Source: Streptomyces sp. WM6386 | GTDB lineage: Bacteria; Actinomycetota; Actinomycetes; Streptomycetales; Streptomycetaceae | Assembly: GCF_000972385.1 (NCBI RefSeq) | Contig: NZ_JXTE01000021.1 | Span: 1 to 64,000, forward strand | Length of the DNA: 64,000 nucleotides | Direction of reading: 5' to 3' | Translations under genes and position numbers: made by a program | Shown: positions 33,709 to 42,719 of the stretch, piece after piece | Position numbering within the stretch: the stretch's first letter is position 1 | Layout: each line of letters begins with the position of its first letter | Notes under the pieces: model-generated | The model's input: only the letters and a program-made list of their open reading frames with translations | Database searches by the model: none | Told to the model about the DNA's origin: nothing

Positions 33709-35016
33709 ATGACCGGCAGGCGACGCATCCGCAGCACCTTCCTCCCCAGGCTCCACCCGGCCGTCAGAGCCACCGCCCTCGCGGCGACGGCACTGGCCGC
33801 GTGTGCGTCACTGACCGTCGGTTGCGGGGTCATCCCCGGTGCCACGGGGGGCTCCGGGGATGACCCGATCAAGGTCATGACCTGGGCCCCGATGAAAACC
33901 GGCGCCACCAACAAGCCCGGTATGCCCGCCTTCGCGCAGGCGTACGCCCGTTGGATCAACTCGCACGGCGGCATCAACGGCCGCGAGCTCTCCGTCCTGG
34001 TCTGCAACGACCACAACGACGCCGTCTCCGCCGCCAAGTGCGCCCAGCGCGCGGTCGACGAGGAGGCCGTCGCGGTGGTCGGCTCCTACAGCCAGTACGG
34101 CGACGCGTTCTTCCCGACGCTCGAGGGCGCCGACATCCCCTACATAGGCGGCTACGGCATCACCAACGCCGAGTTCGACAGCGTGACCTCCTACCCGGTC
34201 AACGGCGGCCAGCCCAGCCTTCTCGCCGGCCTCGGCAAGGAACTCGGCGGCAGCTGCGGGCCCGTGGCACTGGTCCGCCCCGACAGCATCGCGGGCGACG
34301 AACTCCACGTCATGCTCGACTCCGGCCTGAAGGCCGCCGGCCACCCCGTGGCGGACGACCAGCTGGCCGCGGAGGACGCCACCGAGTACTCGGCGCAGTC
34401 CGAGCGCGCCCTCGCCCACACGACCGGCGACCCGGCGCAGAAGGGGTGTGTGCTGCCCGCGCTCGGGGACCGCACCAGCACCTTCATGGACTCCTTCCGC
34501 CGCGCCCGTGAGGACTTTCCCGACGTCCGCACCGGCACGGTCCTCGGCAGCGTCGACCAGACGGTGATAGACGCCTCCGGCGGGGCGTCTGGGCCCTACG
34601 AGGGGTCGTACATCACCGGCTGGTACCCGGTCGCGACCGACCAGCGCTGGGACCCGATGAAGAAGGTCATCAAGGAGCAGGCCTTCGACGACAACCGCAT
34701 CGATCCCGCGGACGCCGGAGTGCAGACCACCTGGCTCGCGTACACCGTGTTCAAGGCCGCCGTCGAGTCGCTCGGCGACGGCGAGCTGACGTCGACCGCC
34801 GTACGCAAGGCGCTCGACGCCGGTCTGAAGGTCAACACGGGCGGACTGACGCCGACCCTCAACTGGGAGTACGAGAACGGCCTCGGGGCCATCGGCCTGC
34901 CGCGCCTGGTCAACACCGAGGTGACGCTGCAGGCCGTACGCAAGGGCCGGCTGGTGGCGGCGCGCAAGGGCTTCACGGACGTACGCAGGACGCTGGCGAA
35001 CGCCGACGTGAGCTAG
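33709..35016 (+). CDS. ABC substrate-binding lipoprotein (LivK/Peripla_BP_6 type)
   Basis: 435 residues. The signal peptide ends in a lipobox (SLTVGCG, Cys about residue 43). Mature part: type I periplasmic-binding fold (YARWINSHGGINGRELSVLVCNDHNDAVSAAKCAQRAV, AVVGSYSQYGDAFFPTLEGADIPYIGGYG). No permease or ATPase genes adjoin it, so it may serve a transporter elsewhere or a sensory role. A stem at 35033 ends the transcript. Confidence 0.85.
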   Translation: MTGRRRIRSTFLPRLHPAVRATALAATALAACASLTVGCGVIPGATGGSGDDPIKVMTWAPMKTGATNKPGMPAFAQAYARWINSHGGINGRELSVLVCNDHNDAVSAAKCAQRAVDEEAVAVVGSYSQYGDAFFPTLEGADIPYIGGYGITNAEFDSVTSYPVNGGQPSLLAGLGKELGGSCGPVALVRPDSIAGDELHVMLDSGLKAAGHPVADDQLAAEDATEYSAQSERALAHTTGDPAQKGCVLPALGDRTSTFMDSFRRAREDFPDVRTGTVLGSVDQTVIDASGGASGPYEGSYITGWYPVATDQRWDPMKKVIKEQAFDDNRIDPADAGVQTTWLAYTVFKAAVESLGDGELTSTAVRKALDAGLKVNTGGLTPTLNWEYENGLGAIGLPRLVNTEVTLQAVRKGRLVAARKGFTDVRRTLANADVS

Positions 35017-35032
35017 GTCCGGGACCGGGCAC

Positions 35033-35058
35033 CGGGGGCCGCGAGAGGGCGGCCCCCG
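35033..35058. terminator. Bidirectional terminator hairpin
   Basis: CGGGGGCCGC / GCGGCCCCCG, perfect 10-bp stem with a 6-base loop, between convergent genes at 35016 and 35063. No U-tract, which is usual for Streptomyces. Confidence 0.7.
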
Positions 35059-35062
35059 TCGG

Positions 35063-36703
35063 TCACAGCTGGGTGCGGTTGCGTTCGGTCAGGCCGTACG
35101 TCTTCGCGATCGCGTTCCACAGCTTGGCCGCGGTGATCTTCTGCGTGCTGGCCTCGCCGCTCGCGGTGTTGCCGGCCTGGGTCTGGCCGGTGGTGCGCGC
35201 CTGGCCCTTCTTGCAGCCCTTCTTGCCGGCGGTCTGGTCGGCCCACGTCGCGTAGTGGTTGTCGGCCGACGCGGACGCCTGCCACGCCTTGGTGAGGGCG
35301 GTGGTCAGCTGGGCGTGGTTCGGGAGCCGGTCGACGGAGAGGGTGGACAGGCGGGTCACCAGGTCGTTGCGCTGGGTGGCCGCGTCCCGCAGGTCCTTGG
35401 CCGCCTGGCCGAGGTTCTTGCAGGCCTTCACGTCCTCCACCGCGCTGATCACCGAGGCCCGGCTGTCACCGCTGTCGGCCAGCAGCTTGTCAAGCTCGAC
35501 GGCCTGCGCCTTTGCCGGGTCGGCGGACGGCGAGGCGGACTCGCTCGCCGGCGCGGTCGCGGCGACGGTCTTGTTGCCGTCACCGTCGTCCCCGCCGCCA
35601 CCGGCCAGCAGCGCGCCCGCGCCGATGCCGAGGACGGCGATACCGATGCCGACAGCGGCGATGAGCGGCACGCGCGAGCGGTTTCGGCCTCCGCGGCCAC
35701 CGCCGTCGTCGTGGTGGTCACGGTGTCCGTACGACGGCTGCTGCTGCCCCGTGTGCGGCGGCTGCGCCCGCTCGAAGCGCGGCAACTGCTGCGTGGCCCC
35801 TGCCGGGCTCTCGCCGCCCGGCCCGCTGCGGAAGAGGTTGTCGAACTCGGCGGGCGGCTGCCGCTCCCCGCCGTGCTGCCCGGGCACGGGCGCGATGTAC
35901 TGCGTGGCCTCGGCGTCGGGCCCGGACACGGGCGGCAGCGGCCCGCCGCTCTGCGGGGCACGCCCCAGGAACTGCGTCTGCTCCGAGACCCCCTGCGCGG
36001 GCACCTCGGGCGGCAGCGCCCCGGGCGCGACCGGCGGGATGTACTGCGTTGCGCCCTCGTCCGGGGACGCGGCGACCGGCGGGATGTACTGCGTGGCGCC
36101 CTCGTCCGCCGGGGGCAGGGGTACGCCGGTGGCGCCGCCGTGTCCGGCGGGCGTGCCGTACGCGTCGGTGGCGGGCGGCAGCGGGGCGCCGGGAACGCCG
36201 TACCCTCCCCCGGCGTCCGGGTTCACCGGCGGCAGGTAGTACGAGGTGGGCTGGTCGCTGTCGTGACCGGCGGGCGGCAGAGGCGCACCCGGGCCGGCGC
36301 CGTGCTGGGGGTTCTGGTCCACCGGCGGCAGGTAGTACGACGTGGGCTGGTCGTTGTCGTAGCCGCCGGGCTGCGGCAGCGGCTGCGAGGCGTCCTGGGC
36401 GCCCCACTGCTGGGCCTGTGCCTGGTACGGGTCGGGCGCCCCCCACTGCTGTTCCTGCGGCGCACCCCAGCCCTCGCCCTGCTGCGGGGCGGGCGTCTGC
36501 TGCTCGGGTCCCCACGGGGTGCCCCAGGCCTGGCCGCCGGGCGGGGGCGCGGGGGTCGGGTTCGGGACGTGCGGGGCGGACTGGTAGCCGCCGGGTCCGC
36601 CCGTCTGGCCCGGCAGCAGCGGTTCGCCGCCGTCGGAGGGCAGCACGATGCCTTCGCGCGCCACGCGCGGCGAGGGCTCCTCGCCCTGTCCACTCTGCGT
36701 CAC
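35063..36703 (-). CDS. Disordered-cytoplasmic, single-pass membrane protein
   Basis: 546 residues. The first ~330 are proline/glutamine-rich with repeated units (QPTSYYLPPV twice; DEGATQYIPPVA twice; EATQYIAPV once). A basic stop-transfer segment (HRDHHDDGGGRGGRNRSRVP) and one membrane helix (LIAAVGIGIAVLGIGAGALLAG, about residues 355-375) follow. A ~150-residue extracytoplasmic domain with two cysteines (KACKNLG, KKGCKKG) and an alpha-helical DLRDAATQRNDL region completes it. Family unknown; conserved in Streptomyces as I recall. GTG/ATG start at 36703. Confidence 0.8.
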   Translation of the reverse strand: MTQSGQGEEPSPRVAREGIVLPSDGGEPLLPGQTGGPGGYQSAPHVPNPTPAPPPGGQAWGTPWGPEQQTPAPQQGEGWGAPQEQQWGAPDPYQAQAQQWGAQDASQPLPQPGGYDNDQPTSYYLPPVDQNPQHGAGPGAPLPPAGHDSDQPTSYYLPPVNPDAGGGYGVPGAPLPPATDAYGTPAGHGGATGVPLPPADEGATQYIPPVAASPDEGATQYIPPVAPGALPPEVPAQGVSEQTQFLGRAPQSGGPLPPVSGPDAEATQYIAPVPGQHGGERQPPAEFDNLFRSGPGGESPAGATQQLPRFERAQPPHTGQQQPSYGHRDHHDDGGGRGGRNRSRVPLIAAVGIGIAVLGIGAGALLAGGGGDDGDGNKTVAATAPASESASPSADPAKAQAVELDKLLADSGDSRASVISAVEDVKACKNLGQAAKDLRDAATQRNDLVTRLSTLSVDRLPNHAQLTTALTKAWQASASADNHYATWADQTAGKKGCKKGQARTTGQTQAGNTASGEASTQKITAAKLWNAIAKTYGLTERNRTQL

Positions 36704-36905
36704 CGGGACTCCTACGAATGGGGGACCTTGTGAATCGTCGGCTCACGCTACCGGGTCCCCCGAGCCCGGTGCCACGCAGCACAGGACTGGACCGGTGTCC
36801 CTGTGACCGCGGTAACAAAACCGGGCCCGCATCCGCTATACAGACGCTCCTTTCGCCTCCGGAGCCTTCGTTTCCTGCGCGTTCACGCCCTCGTACCCCG
36901 GGGTT

Positions 36906-38291
36906 TCACGCCGCCGCCTGCAACTCCAGTCGCGCCCCGAACTCCCGTACCACGGCCTCGTCCTGGAACGGCTCCAGCCGCTGCTGGAAGTCCTCCAGGT
37001 AATCGGCGCCCCGGTTGGAACGGACGGTCTCCAGCAACTCCACGGCCTTCAGCCCGGTGTGGCAGGCCTGTTCGATCTCCCGTTGCTGCACCTGCGCGGT
37101 GGCGAGCAGCACATAGCCGATGGCCCGGCGCCGCGCCTTCGTCTCGGGAAGCCCGTCCAGCGACTCCTGCGCCCGCCGTGCCGCCGCCTCGGCCTGCCCG
37201 AGGTCCCGGTGGCAGTGCGCCAACTCGTCGGCGAGATAGGCCTCGTCGAAGTGCGCGATCCACGCCGGGTCGTCCCCGGAGGAAGGATCCGCCGCCTCCA
37301 GCGCGCCCACCGCCCGCCCGGACGCCAGCTGCGCCGCCCGCGCATCGCCCATCAACGCGTGCCCGCGTGCCTCGGCCGCGTGGAACATCGCCTCCGCGCG
37401 CGGCGTCACGCGCCCCCGCGCCCCTTCCTGTGCCGCACGCGCCAACTGCGCGATCTCGCGCGGGTTTCCTAGCTGCGCGGCGAGATGGCTCATGGACGCG
37501 GCGAGCACATATCCACCGTAGCCACGGTCCCCCGCCGCCTGCGCGAGCCGCAGCGCCTGGATGTAGTACCGCTGCGCCAGCCCCGGCTGGCCGGTGTCGA
37601 TCGCCATGTACCCGGCGAGCTCCGTCAACCGCGCGACCGTGGCGAACAGTTCACGCCCCACGGCCTCCCGGTACGAACCGGCGAGCAGTCCGCTGACGAC
37701 ACTGTTGAGGTAGTGCACGACGACCGGACGCACATGCCCGCTGCCGTACTGGTGATCAAGGTCGACGAGCGCCTGGGTCATCGCCCGCACGGCCGCCACA
37801 TCGGACTGGCCCACCCGCGGTCCCGCCTGCCGGGCCACCTGCGAGTCCGGCGAGGAGATCAGCCAGTCGCGGCTCGGCTCGACGAGCGCGGACGCGGCGA
37901 CCGAGGAGCCGGACAGGAAGTCCCGGCGGCCCACGTCACTGCGCCACAGTTCACAGACCTGCTCGATGGCCCCCAGCACGGTCGGCGAGAACTGGAGACC
38001 GACGCCCGACGCGAGGTTCTTGCCGTTGGCCATGCCGATCTCGTCGATCGTGACCGTACGCCCGAGTTTGCGGCCCAGCGCCTCCGCGATGATCGCCGGG
38101 GCGCGTCCCCTCGGCTGCTGCCCGCGCAGCCAGCGTGCCACGGACGTCTTGTCGTAGCGCAGGTCGAGACCGTGCTCGGCGCCGCACATGTTGACCCGGC
38201 GGGCCAGCCCGGCGTTCGAGCAACCCGCTTCCTGGATGAGCGCCTGCAACCGTTCGTTCGGCTGTCGCGCGACGAGAGGCCTTGCGGCCAT
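36906..38291 (-). CDS. XRE-type regulator with TPR domain
   Basis: 461 residues. The N-terminal HTH (LQALIQEAGCSNAGLARRVNMCGAEHGLDLRYDKTSVARWLRGQQPRG) is followed by a linker (VGRRDFLSGSSVAASALV) and helical TPR-like repeats (ATVARLTELAGYMAIDTGQPGLAQRYYIQALRLAQAAGDRGYGGYVLAA; AEARGHALMGDARAAQLASGRA; LADELAHCHRDLGQAEAAARRAQESLDGLP). This architecture is shared with Streptomyces developmental/secondary-metabolism regulators of the NsdA kind. GGGGG six bases before ATG 38291. Ligand unknown. Confidence 0.85.
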   Translation of the reverse strand: MAARPLVARQPNERLQALIQEAGCSNAGLARRVNMCGAEHGLDLRYDKTSVARWLRGQQPRGRAPAIIAEALGRKLGRTVTIDEIGMANGKNLASGVGLQFSPTVLGAIEQVCELWRSDVGRRDFLSGSSVAASALVEPSRDWLISSPDSQVARQAGPRVGQSDVAAVRAMTQALVDLDHQYGSGHVRPVVVHYLNSVVSGLLAGSYREAVGRELFATVARLTELAGYMAIDTGQPGLAQRYYIQALRLAQAAGDRGYGGYVLAASMSHLAAQLGNPREIAQLARAAQEGARGRVTPRAEAMFHAAEARGHALMGDARAAQLASGRAVGALEAADPSSGDDPAWIAHFDEAYLADELAHCHRDLGQAEAAARRAQESLDGLPETKARRRAIGYVLLATAQVQQREIEQACHTGLKAVELLETVRSNRGADYLEDFQQRLEPFQDEAVVREFGARLELQAAA

Positions 38292-38532
38292 GGCATACCC
38301 CCTGGGAACAACCCCTGAAGCGAAAAGATCCGGCCGTGAAGATCAATGCCCCACGGACATACCGAAAATGCGAGGCATGTGAGGATTGCCGGGGTAAAAG
38401 ACGGAAGCCACCCCACATGTGGCTACCCACCTCCCCCCACAGATCCTCCTGCGCGCCCCCACACATGCATCCATGCGCCCCAGATGCGGAATCGATGCGC
38501 TTCCCCCGCGCGCGGTACAGCCGTAACCCGAG

Positions 38533-39210
38533 GTGGGCGCGGGAGTTGTGTTGGGCGTGGAAGAGACGATCGCGAGCACCGAAGCCGCACAGATTCCGAA
38601 GCAGCGCGGGGAATCGCTGCTGGAGACCGCCGTACGCTACGCCGAGGAGCGCCACTGGGACGTGTTCCCCGGCACCTGGCTGGAAGCCGTCGACGGGGTG
38701 CAGCACTGCTCCTGCGGCGACGCGGCGTGCGCCGCGCCCGGCGCGCACCCCTCGCGCGAGGACTGGGCGACGCAGGCCACGGGCAGTGCGACCGTCGCGC
38801 GCCGGTTGTGGTCGAAGCAGCCGCTCGCGTCGATCCTGCTGCCGACCGGGCGGACCTTCGACGCGATCTCCGTTCCGGAGACCGCCGGGTTCCTGGCGCT
38901 GGCGCGAATGGAGCGGATGGAGTTGACACTGGGGCCGGTGACCCTGTCGCCGGATCGCCGGATGCACTTCCTCGTACTGCCGGGTGCTTCGGTGAAGGTG
39001 CCGGACCTGGTGCGCAAGCTCGGCTGGACGCCGTCGTCGCTCGATCTGGTCGCGCTGGGCGAGGGCGCGTTCGTGGCAGCGCCTCCCACGCGGTACGGGT
39101 CCAGCGGGGCCGTGCAGTGGGCCTGCAGGCCCACGCCGGCGAACCGGTGGCTGCCGGACGCGGAGGAGTTGATCTCTCCGCTCGCCTACGCGTGCGGGCG
39201 GGACCGCTGA
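38533..39210 (+). CDS. Bifunctional primase/polymerase N-terminal domain protein
   Basis: 225 residues. LETAVRYAEERHWDVFPGTWLEAVDGVQHCSCGDAACAAPGAHPS is the PriPol-like opening with a CxC-x4-C-x5-H cluster, followed by WSKQPLASILLPTGRTFDAISVPE and LVALGEGAFVAAPPTRYGSSGAVQWA. No helicase or full primase part, so probably a regulatory or repair relic in the Streptomyces group. Start uncertain: GTG 38533, 38548 or 38557 (MEETIAST). Confidence 0.75.
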   Translation: MGAGVVLGVEETIASTEAAQIPKQRGESLLETAVRYAEERHWDVFPGTWLEAVDGVQHCSCGDAACAAPGAHPSREDWATQATGSATVARRLWSKQPLASILLPTGRTFDAISVPETAGFLALARMERMELTLGPVTLSPDRRMHFLVLPGASVKVPDLVRKLGWTPSSLDLVALGEGAFVAAPPTRYGSSGAVQWACRPTPANRWLPDAEELISPLAYACGRDR

Positions 39211-39240
39211 AAGTTCTCCGCGCCCCGTAGGTTGGCTTCC

Positions 39241-40014
39241 ATGACGTCGGCAGTGAGTGTGCGCGGGCTCTGGAAGCGGTTCGGCCAGCAGGTCGCCGTC
39301 GCCGGGATCGATCTGGAGTTGCCCGCCGGGAAGTTCATCGGGCTCGTCGGACCCAACGGGGCCGGGAAGACCACCACCCTCTCCATGATCACCGGGCTGT
39401 TGCGGCCCGATCAGGGCTCTGTCGAGGTCGTCGGACACGATGTCTGGCGGGATCCCGTCGAGGTGAAGGCCCGGATCGGCGTCCTCCCCGAAGGACTGCG
39501 CCTCTTCGAACGCCTCTCCGGGCGGGAACTGCTCGCCTACTCCGGGCGGTTGCGCGGGCTGCCCGGCGCCGAGGTCGACAAGCGGGCCACCCAGCTCCTC
39601 GACGTCCTGGACCTGGCGGGCGCGCAGCACAAACTGGTCGTCGACTACTCGACCGGCATGCGGAAGAAGATCGGACTCGCGGCGGCCCTGCTCCACAACC
39701 CCGAAGTGCTGTTCCTGGACGAGCCGTTCGAGGGCGTCGACCCCGTCTCCGCACAGACCATCCGGGGGGTGCTGGAGCGGTACACGGGGTCGGGCGCGAC
39801 CGTCGTCTTCTCCTCCCACGTCATGGAGCTCGTCGAGTCGCTGTGCGACTGGGTGGCCGTGATGGCCGCGGGACGCATCCGGGCGCACGGCCCCCTGGCC
39901 GACGTACGCGGTGCCGCGCCCTCGCTCCAACATGCCTTCCTGGAACTCGTCGGGGCGGGCGCGCGGAACACCGGGTCCGATCTCGACTGGCTGGGCGGCG
40001 GGGCGCCGCGATGA
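39241..40014 (+). CDS. ABC transporter ATP-binding protein
   Basis: 257 residues. Walker A GPNGAGKTTT (about 37-46), Q-loop replaced by LPEGLRLFERLSGRE, signature YSTGMRKK, Walker B VLFLDEPFEGVD and H-loop SSHVMELV. An exporter-type ATPase of the ABC-2 class. Its stop overlaps the ATG of the permease gene (ATGA), so the two are coupled. Substrate unknown. Confidence 0.95.
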   Translation: MTSAVSVRGLWKRFGQQVAVAGIDLELPAGKFIGLVGPNGAGKTTTLSMITGLLRPDQGSVEVVGHDVWRDPVEVKARIGVLPEGLRLFERLSGRELLAYSGRLRGLPGAEVDKRATQLLDVLDLAGAQHKLVVDYSTGMRKKIGLAAALLHNPEVLFLDEPFEGVDPVSAQTIRGVLERYTGSGATVVFSSHVMELVESLCDWVAVMAAGRIRAHGPLADVRGAAPSLQHAFLELVGAGARNTGSDLDWLGGGAPR

Positions 40015-41633
40015 GCGCCGACGTCACCGCCGTCGTCGTACGGCTGAAACTGTCACTGTTGCGGAACGGGCTGAAGCAGTCCGGTGGGCGACGTGCCGCG
40101 TACATCGCGTCGGCGGTCGTCACCCTGCTGTTCGCCGCGCTCCAGCTCCTCGGGCTGATCGCGCTGCGCGGGAACGAGCACGCCGTGTCCGTCGTCGTGC
40201 CGCTGGTGGCGGTGCTGGCGCTGGGGTGGGCGGTGATGCCGCTCTTCTTCCCCAGCGGGGACGAGACGCTCGATCCCACGCGCCTGGTGATGCTGCCGCT
40301 GCGCCCCCGGCCCCTGGTGCGGGCGCTCCTCGCGGCCTCGCTGGTGGGGATCGGGCCGCTGTTCACCCTGTGCCTGCTCGTCGGGTCCGCGATCTCGGTG
40401 GCGCACGGCGGACTCGCGTACGCCGTCGGCGTCGTCGCGGTCGTGCTGGCGCTGTTGGTGTGCGTGGCTCTCGCGCGGGCCGTCGCCGCCGCCAACGTCC
40501 GGCTGCTGACCAGCCGTAAGGGCCGGGATCTGGCCGTACTGAGCGGGCTGGTCATCGCGATCGGGGCGCAGCTCGTCAACTTCGGTGCGCAGCGGCTGGG
40601 TTCCAGCGGGCTCGCGGAGCTCGATCCGGCGGGCGAGGTGTTGACGTGGGTGCCGCCGGCTTCCGCGATCGGGGCGGTGGAGTCGGTGAGCGAGGGGTCG
40701 TACGGGGCCGCGGTCGTCCAACTCGCGCTGAGCGCGGGGGCGCTGGCGGGCCTGATCGCCGTATGGGCCCGGCATCTGACCCGGCTGATGACCGCCCCCG
40801 ACGGGTCCACCCTCCAGTCCGCCGGCGAGCCGGCCTCGCGCGAGCGGACGTCGACCGGGCTCGGGCGGCTGCTGCCCTCCCCCAGTGCCAAAAGCCTGGG
40901 AGGTACCCCCAGCCGCACGGTGACGGTCGTGGAGCGCAGCCTGCGGTACATCTGGCGCGACCCGAAGACCAAGGCGGCGTGGGTGACCTCGCTCGCGATC
41001 GGCCTGATCGTGCCCGTGTTCAACGCGCTGCAGGGCACCGGCTCGATCTACTTCGCCTGCTTCGCCGCGGGGATGCTCGGCATCCAGATGTACAACCAGT
41101 TCGGCCAGGACACCTCCGCGTTCTGGATGGTCGCCCTGACCATCTCCTCGACCCGGGACGCCTACGTCGAACTGCGCGGCCGTGCGCTGGCCCTGCTGCT
41201 GATCACCCTGCCGTACGCCACCCTCGTGACCGTCCTGACCACGGCGCTGCTCGGCGACTGGGCGCGGCTTCCCGAGGCGCTCGGCCTGTCCTTCGCCCTG
41301 CTCGGCGCGATGCTGGCGACGGGCGCGTGGGCATCCGCCCGCTTCCCGTACTCCATCCCGCAGGAGGGCTACAAGAACGTGGCCCCCGGCCAGGCCGGAC
41401 TCGCCTGGATCTCGATCTTCGGCGGCATGGTCGGCGCGGCCCTGCTGTGCGCCCCGGTCATCGTCCTGACGATCTGGCTGAACGTCAGCGCGGGCGGGGA
41501 CGACTGGACCTGGCTGCTGCTGCCGACGGGCGCCGCGTACGGGGCGGCCGTCGCACTGGCGGGCCTGCACCTGGCGGCACCGAGGACGGCGGCAAGACTC
41601 CCGGAGATCCTGGCAGCGGTGAGCAAGGGCTGA
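40011..41633 (+). CDS. ABC transporter permease
   Basis: 540 residues with about 12 membrane segments in two halves (e.g. AAYIASAVVTLLFAALQLLGLIAL, VVVPLVAVLALGWAVMPLFF; AWVTSLAIGLIVPVFNAL, GLSFALLGAMLATGAWASA). The cytoplasmic linker between halves carries the in-frame mini-repeat at 40875-40911. Partner of the ATPase at 39241; likely a half of an efflux ABC-2 system. ATG overlaps the ATPase stop. Confidence 0.9.
   Translation: MSADVTAVVVRLKLSLLRNGLKQSGGRRAAYIASAVVTLLFAALQLLGLIALRGNEHAVSVVVPLVAVLALGWAVMPLFFPSGDETLDPTRLVMLPLRPRPLVRALLAASLVGIGPLFTLCLLVGSAISVAHGGLAYAVGVVAVVLALLVCVALARAVAAANVRLLTSRKGRDLAVLSGLVIAIGAQLVNFGAQRLGSSGLAELDPAGEVLTWVPPASAIGAVESVSEGSYGAAVVQLALSAGALAGLIAVWARHLTRLMTAPDGSTLQSAGEPASRERTSTGLGRLLPSPSAKSLGGTPSRTVTVVERSLRYIWRDPKTKAAWVTSLAIGLIVPVFNALQGTGSIYFACFAAGMLGIQMYNQFGQDTSAFWMVALTISSTRDAYVELRGRALALLLITLPYATLVTVLTTALLGDWARLPEALGLSFALLGAMLATGAWASARFPYSIPQEGYKNVAPGQAGLAWISIFGGMVGAALLCAPVIVLTIWLNVSAGGDDWTWLLLPTGAAYGAAVALAGLHLAAPRTAARLPEILAAVSKG
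40875..40911 (+). repeat. In-frame mini-palindrome in permease gene
   Basis: CCTCCCCCAG (40877-40886) and CTGGGAGG pair around TGCCAAAAGC, followed by TACCCCCAG. It encodes PSPSAKSLGGTPS in the soluble linker. I recall similar palindromes scattered in other Streptomyces genes; here it behaves like a small inserted element that keeps the frame. Confidence 0.6.
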
Positions 41634-41694
41634 AGCGTCTTTCGGGCCGACTGCTCGGGCGAGCCATGTGGCGCAGGATGCCTGCAACCCCCCA

Positions 41695-41742
41695 AGGGGC
41701 GCGGGGAACTGCGCGAGCAACCACAACCGGCCCGCACCCGCC
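41695..41742 (+). repeat. Dispersed intergenic repeat, copy 4
   Basis: GGGGCGCGGGGAACTGCGCG, then AGCAACCACAACC and GCCCGCACCCGCC, between the permease stop and the convergent hydrolase. Confidence 0.8.
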
Positions 41743-41777
41743 ACACGACAGAACCCCCCGAGCTCTTAGGCGCCAAA

Positions 41778-42719
41778 TCACCCCGTGAGCCCATCAATGA
41801 ACGGCTCGATCGCAGCCCGCCAAGCCTCCGGCTGGTCATAGTGCACAAGATGCCCCGCGTCAGCGACCTCCGCATACTCCCCCCGCGGCAGCACCCGCAC
41901 CATCTCCTGCGCCTCCGCCCGCCCCAACTCCCCGTCAAGCCCGCGCACGACCAACGCGGGGCACCGCACCTGCGCCAACTCCTCCCAGTGCGCGTCGAAC
42001 ACCCACGGCTCCCGGGACTTCAGCATCTGCTCATGCTCGAACACCGGCCGCCACCCGTCCGGCGACTCGGCCATCACCTCGGCGTAGAACTCCCCCCGCG
42101 CCGGATTGGGCCGCTCCACCCACGGATCGTCCTCCCCGAACCACTTGCGTACGTCGGCGAGGGTGGCGAAGGGCACGGGCCAGGCCTTGAACCAGTCCGC
42201 CCACTCCCGCTGCGAGGCCGTACCGAGCGCGGAGGCCCGCATGTCGCAGATGATCACTCCGGACACCAGGTCCGGCCGCTTCGCGGCGAGCTGCCAGGCG
42301 GTCAGCGCACCCATGGCGTGGCCGATCAGGACGGCCGGGCCGAGGCCGAGCTGTTCGAGGGCCGCTTCGGCGTCCTCGACGTAGGCCTCGCGGGTGAAGG
42401 AGGCCTGCGGGGGCTTGTCGCTGCGGCCGTGGCCGCGCTGGTCGAGGGCGACGGCCCGGTGGCGTTCGGAGAGCCAGCGGGCGGTGGAGGCCCAGTGGGA
42501 GGCGCGGCCCATGAGGCCGTGCAGTAAGAGCACGCCGGGCGAGGGGTCGAGGGCGCCCTGTGCGGTCCGCTGACCGACGTGCCGCCCGGCGGTCTCACCG
42601 CTCTCCCGGACGCCGTGCTCCGTCGCGTCCCTCGCCGGGTCGGGCTTGGGAGGGTCGCCGAACTCCCAGGCCGCGAGACGTACGCCGCCCGCCCCGGTCA
42701 CGTCGATGCGCCGCGCCAT
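41778..42719 (-). CDS. Alpha/beta hydrolase fold protein, nucleophile position Ala
   Basis: 313 residues. PGVLLLHGLMGRASHWASTARWL (oxyanion HG), VALDQRGHGRSDKP, the elbow LIGHAMGALTAWQLAAKRPDL, LVVRGLDGELGRAEAQEM (acid region) and EVADAGHLVHYDQPEAW (His). In the elbow, Ser is Ala (GHAMG, codon GCC), so a standard hydrolase mechanism is not possible unless another residue acts. A long Gly/Thr insert occurs after residue 20. ATG 42719. Confidence 0.85.
   Translation of the reverse strand: MARRIDVTGAGGVRLAAWEFGDPPKPDPARDATEHGVRESGETAGRHVGQRTAQGALDPSPGVLLLHGLMGRASHWASTARWLSERHRAVALDQRGHGRSDKPPQASFTREAYVEDAEAALEQLGLGPAVLIGHAMGALTAWQLAAKRPDLVSGVIICDMRASALGTASQREWADWFKAWPVPFATLADVRKWFGEDDPWVERPNPARGEFYAEVMAESPDGWRPVFEHEQMLKSREPWVFDAHWEELAQVRCPALVVRGLDGELGRAEAQEMVRVLPRGEYAEVADAGHLVHYDQPEAWRAAIEPFIDGLTG

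Noticed and set aside
35063..36703. Tandem-repeat region of the disordered membrane protein as a surface adhesin
   Set aside because: The repeats lie on the likely cytoplasmic side of the single membrane helix. The protein is a known kind of Streptomyces low-complexity membrane protein.
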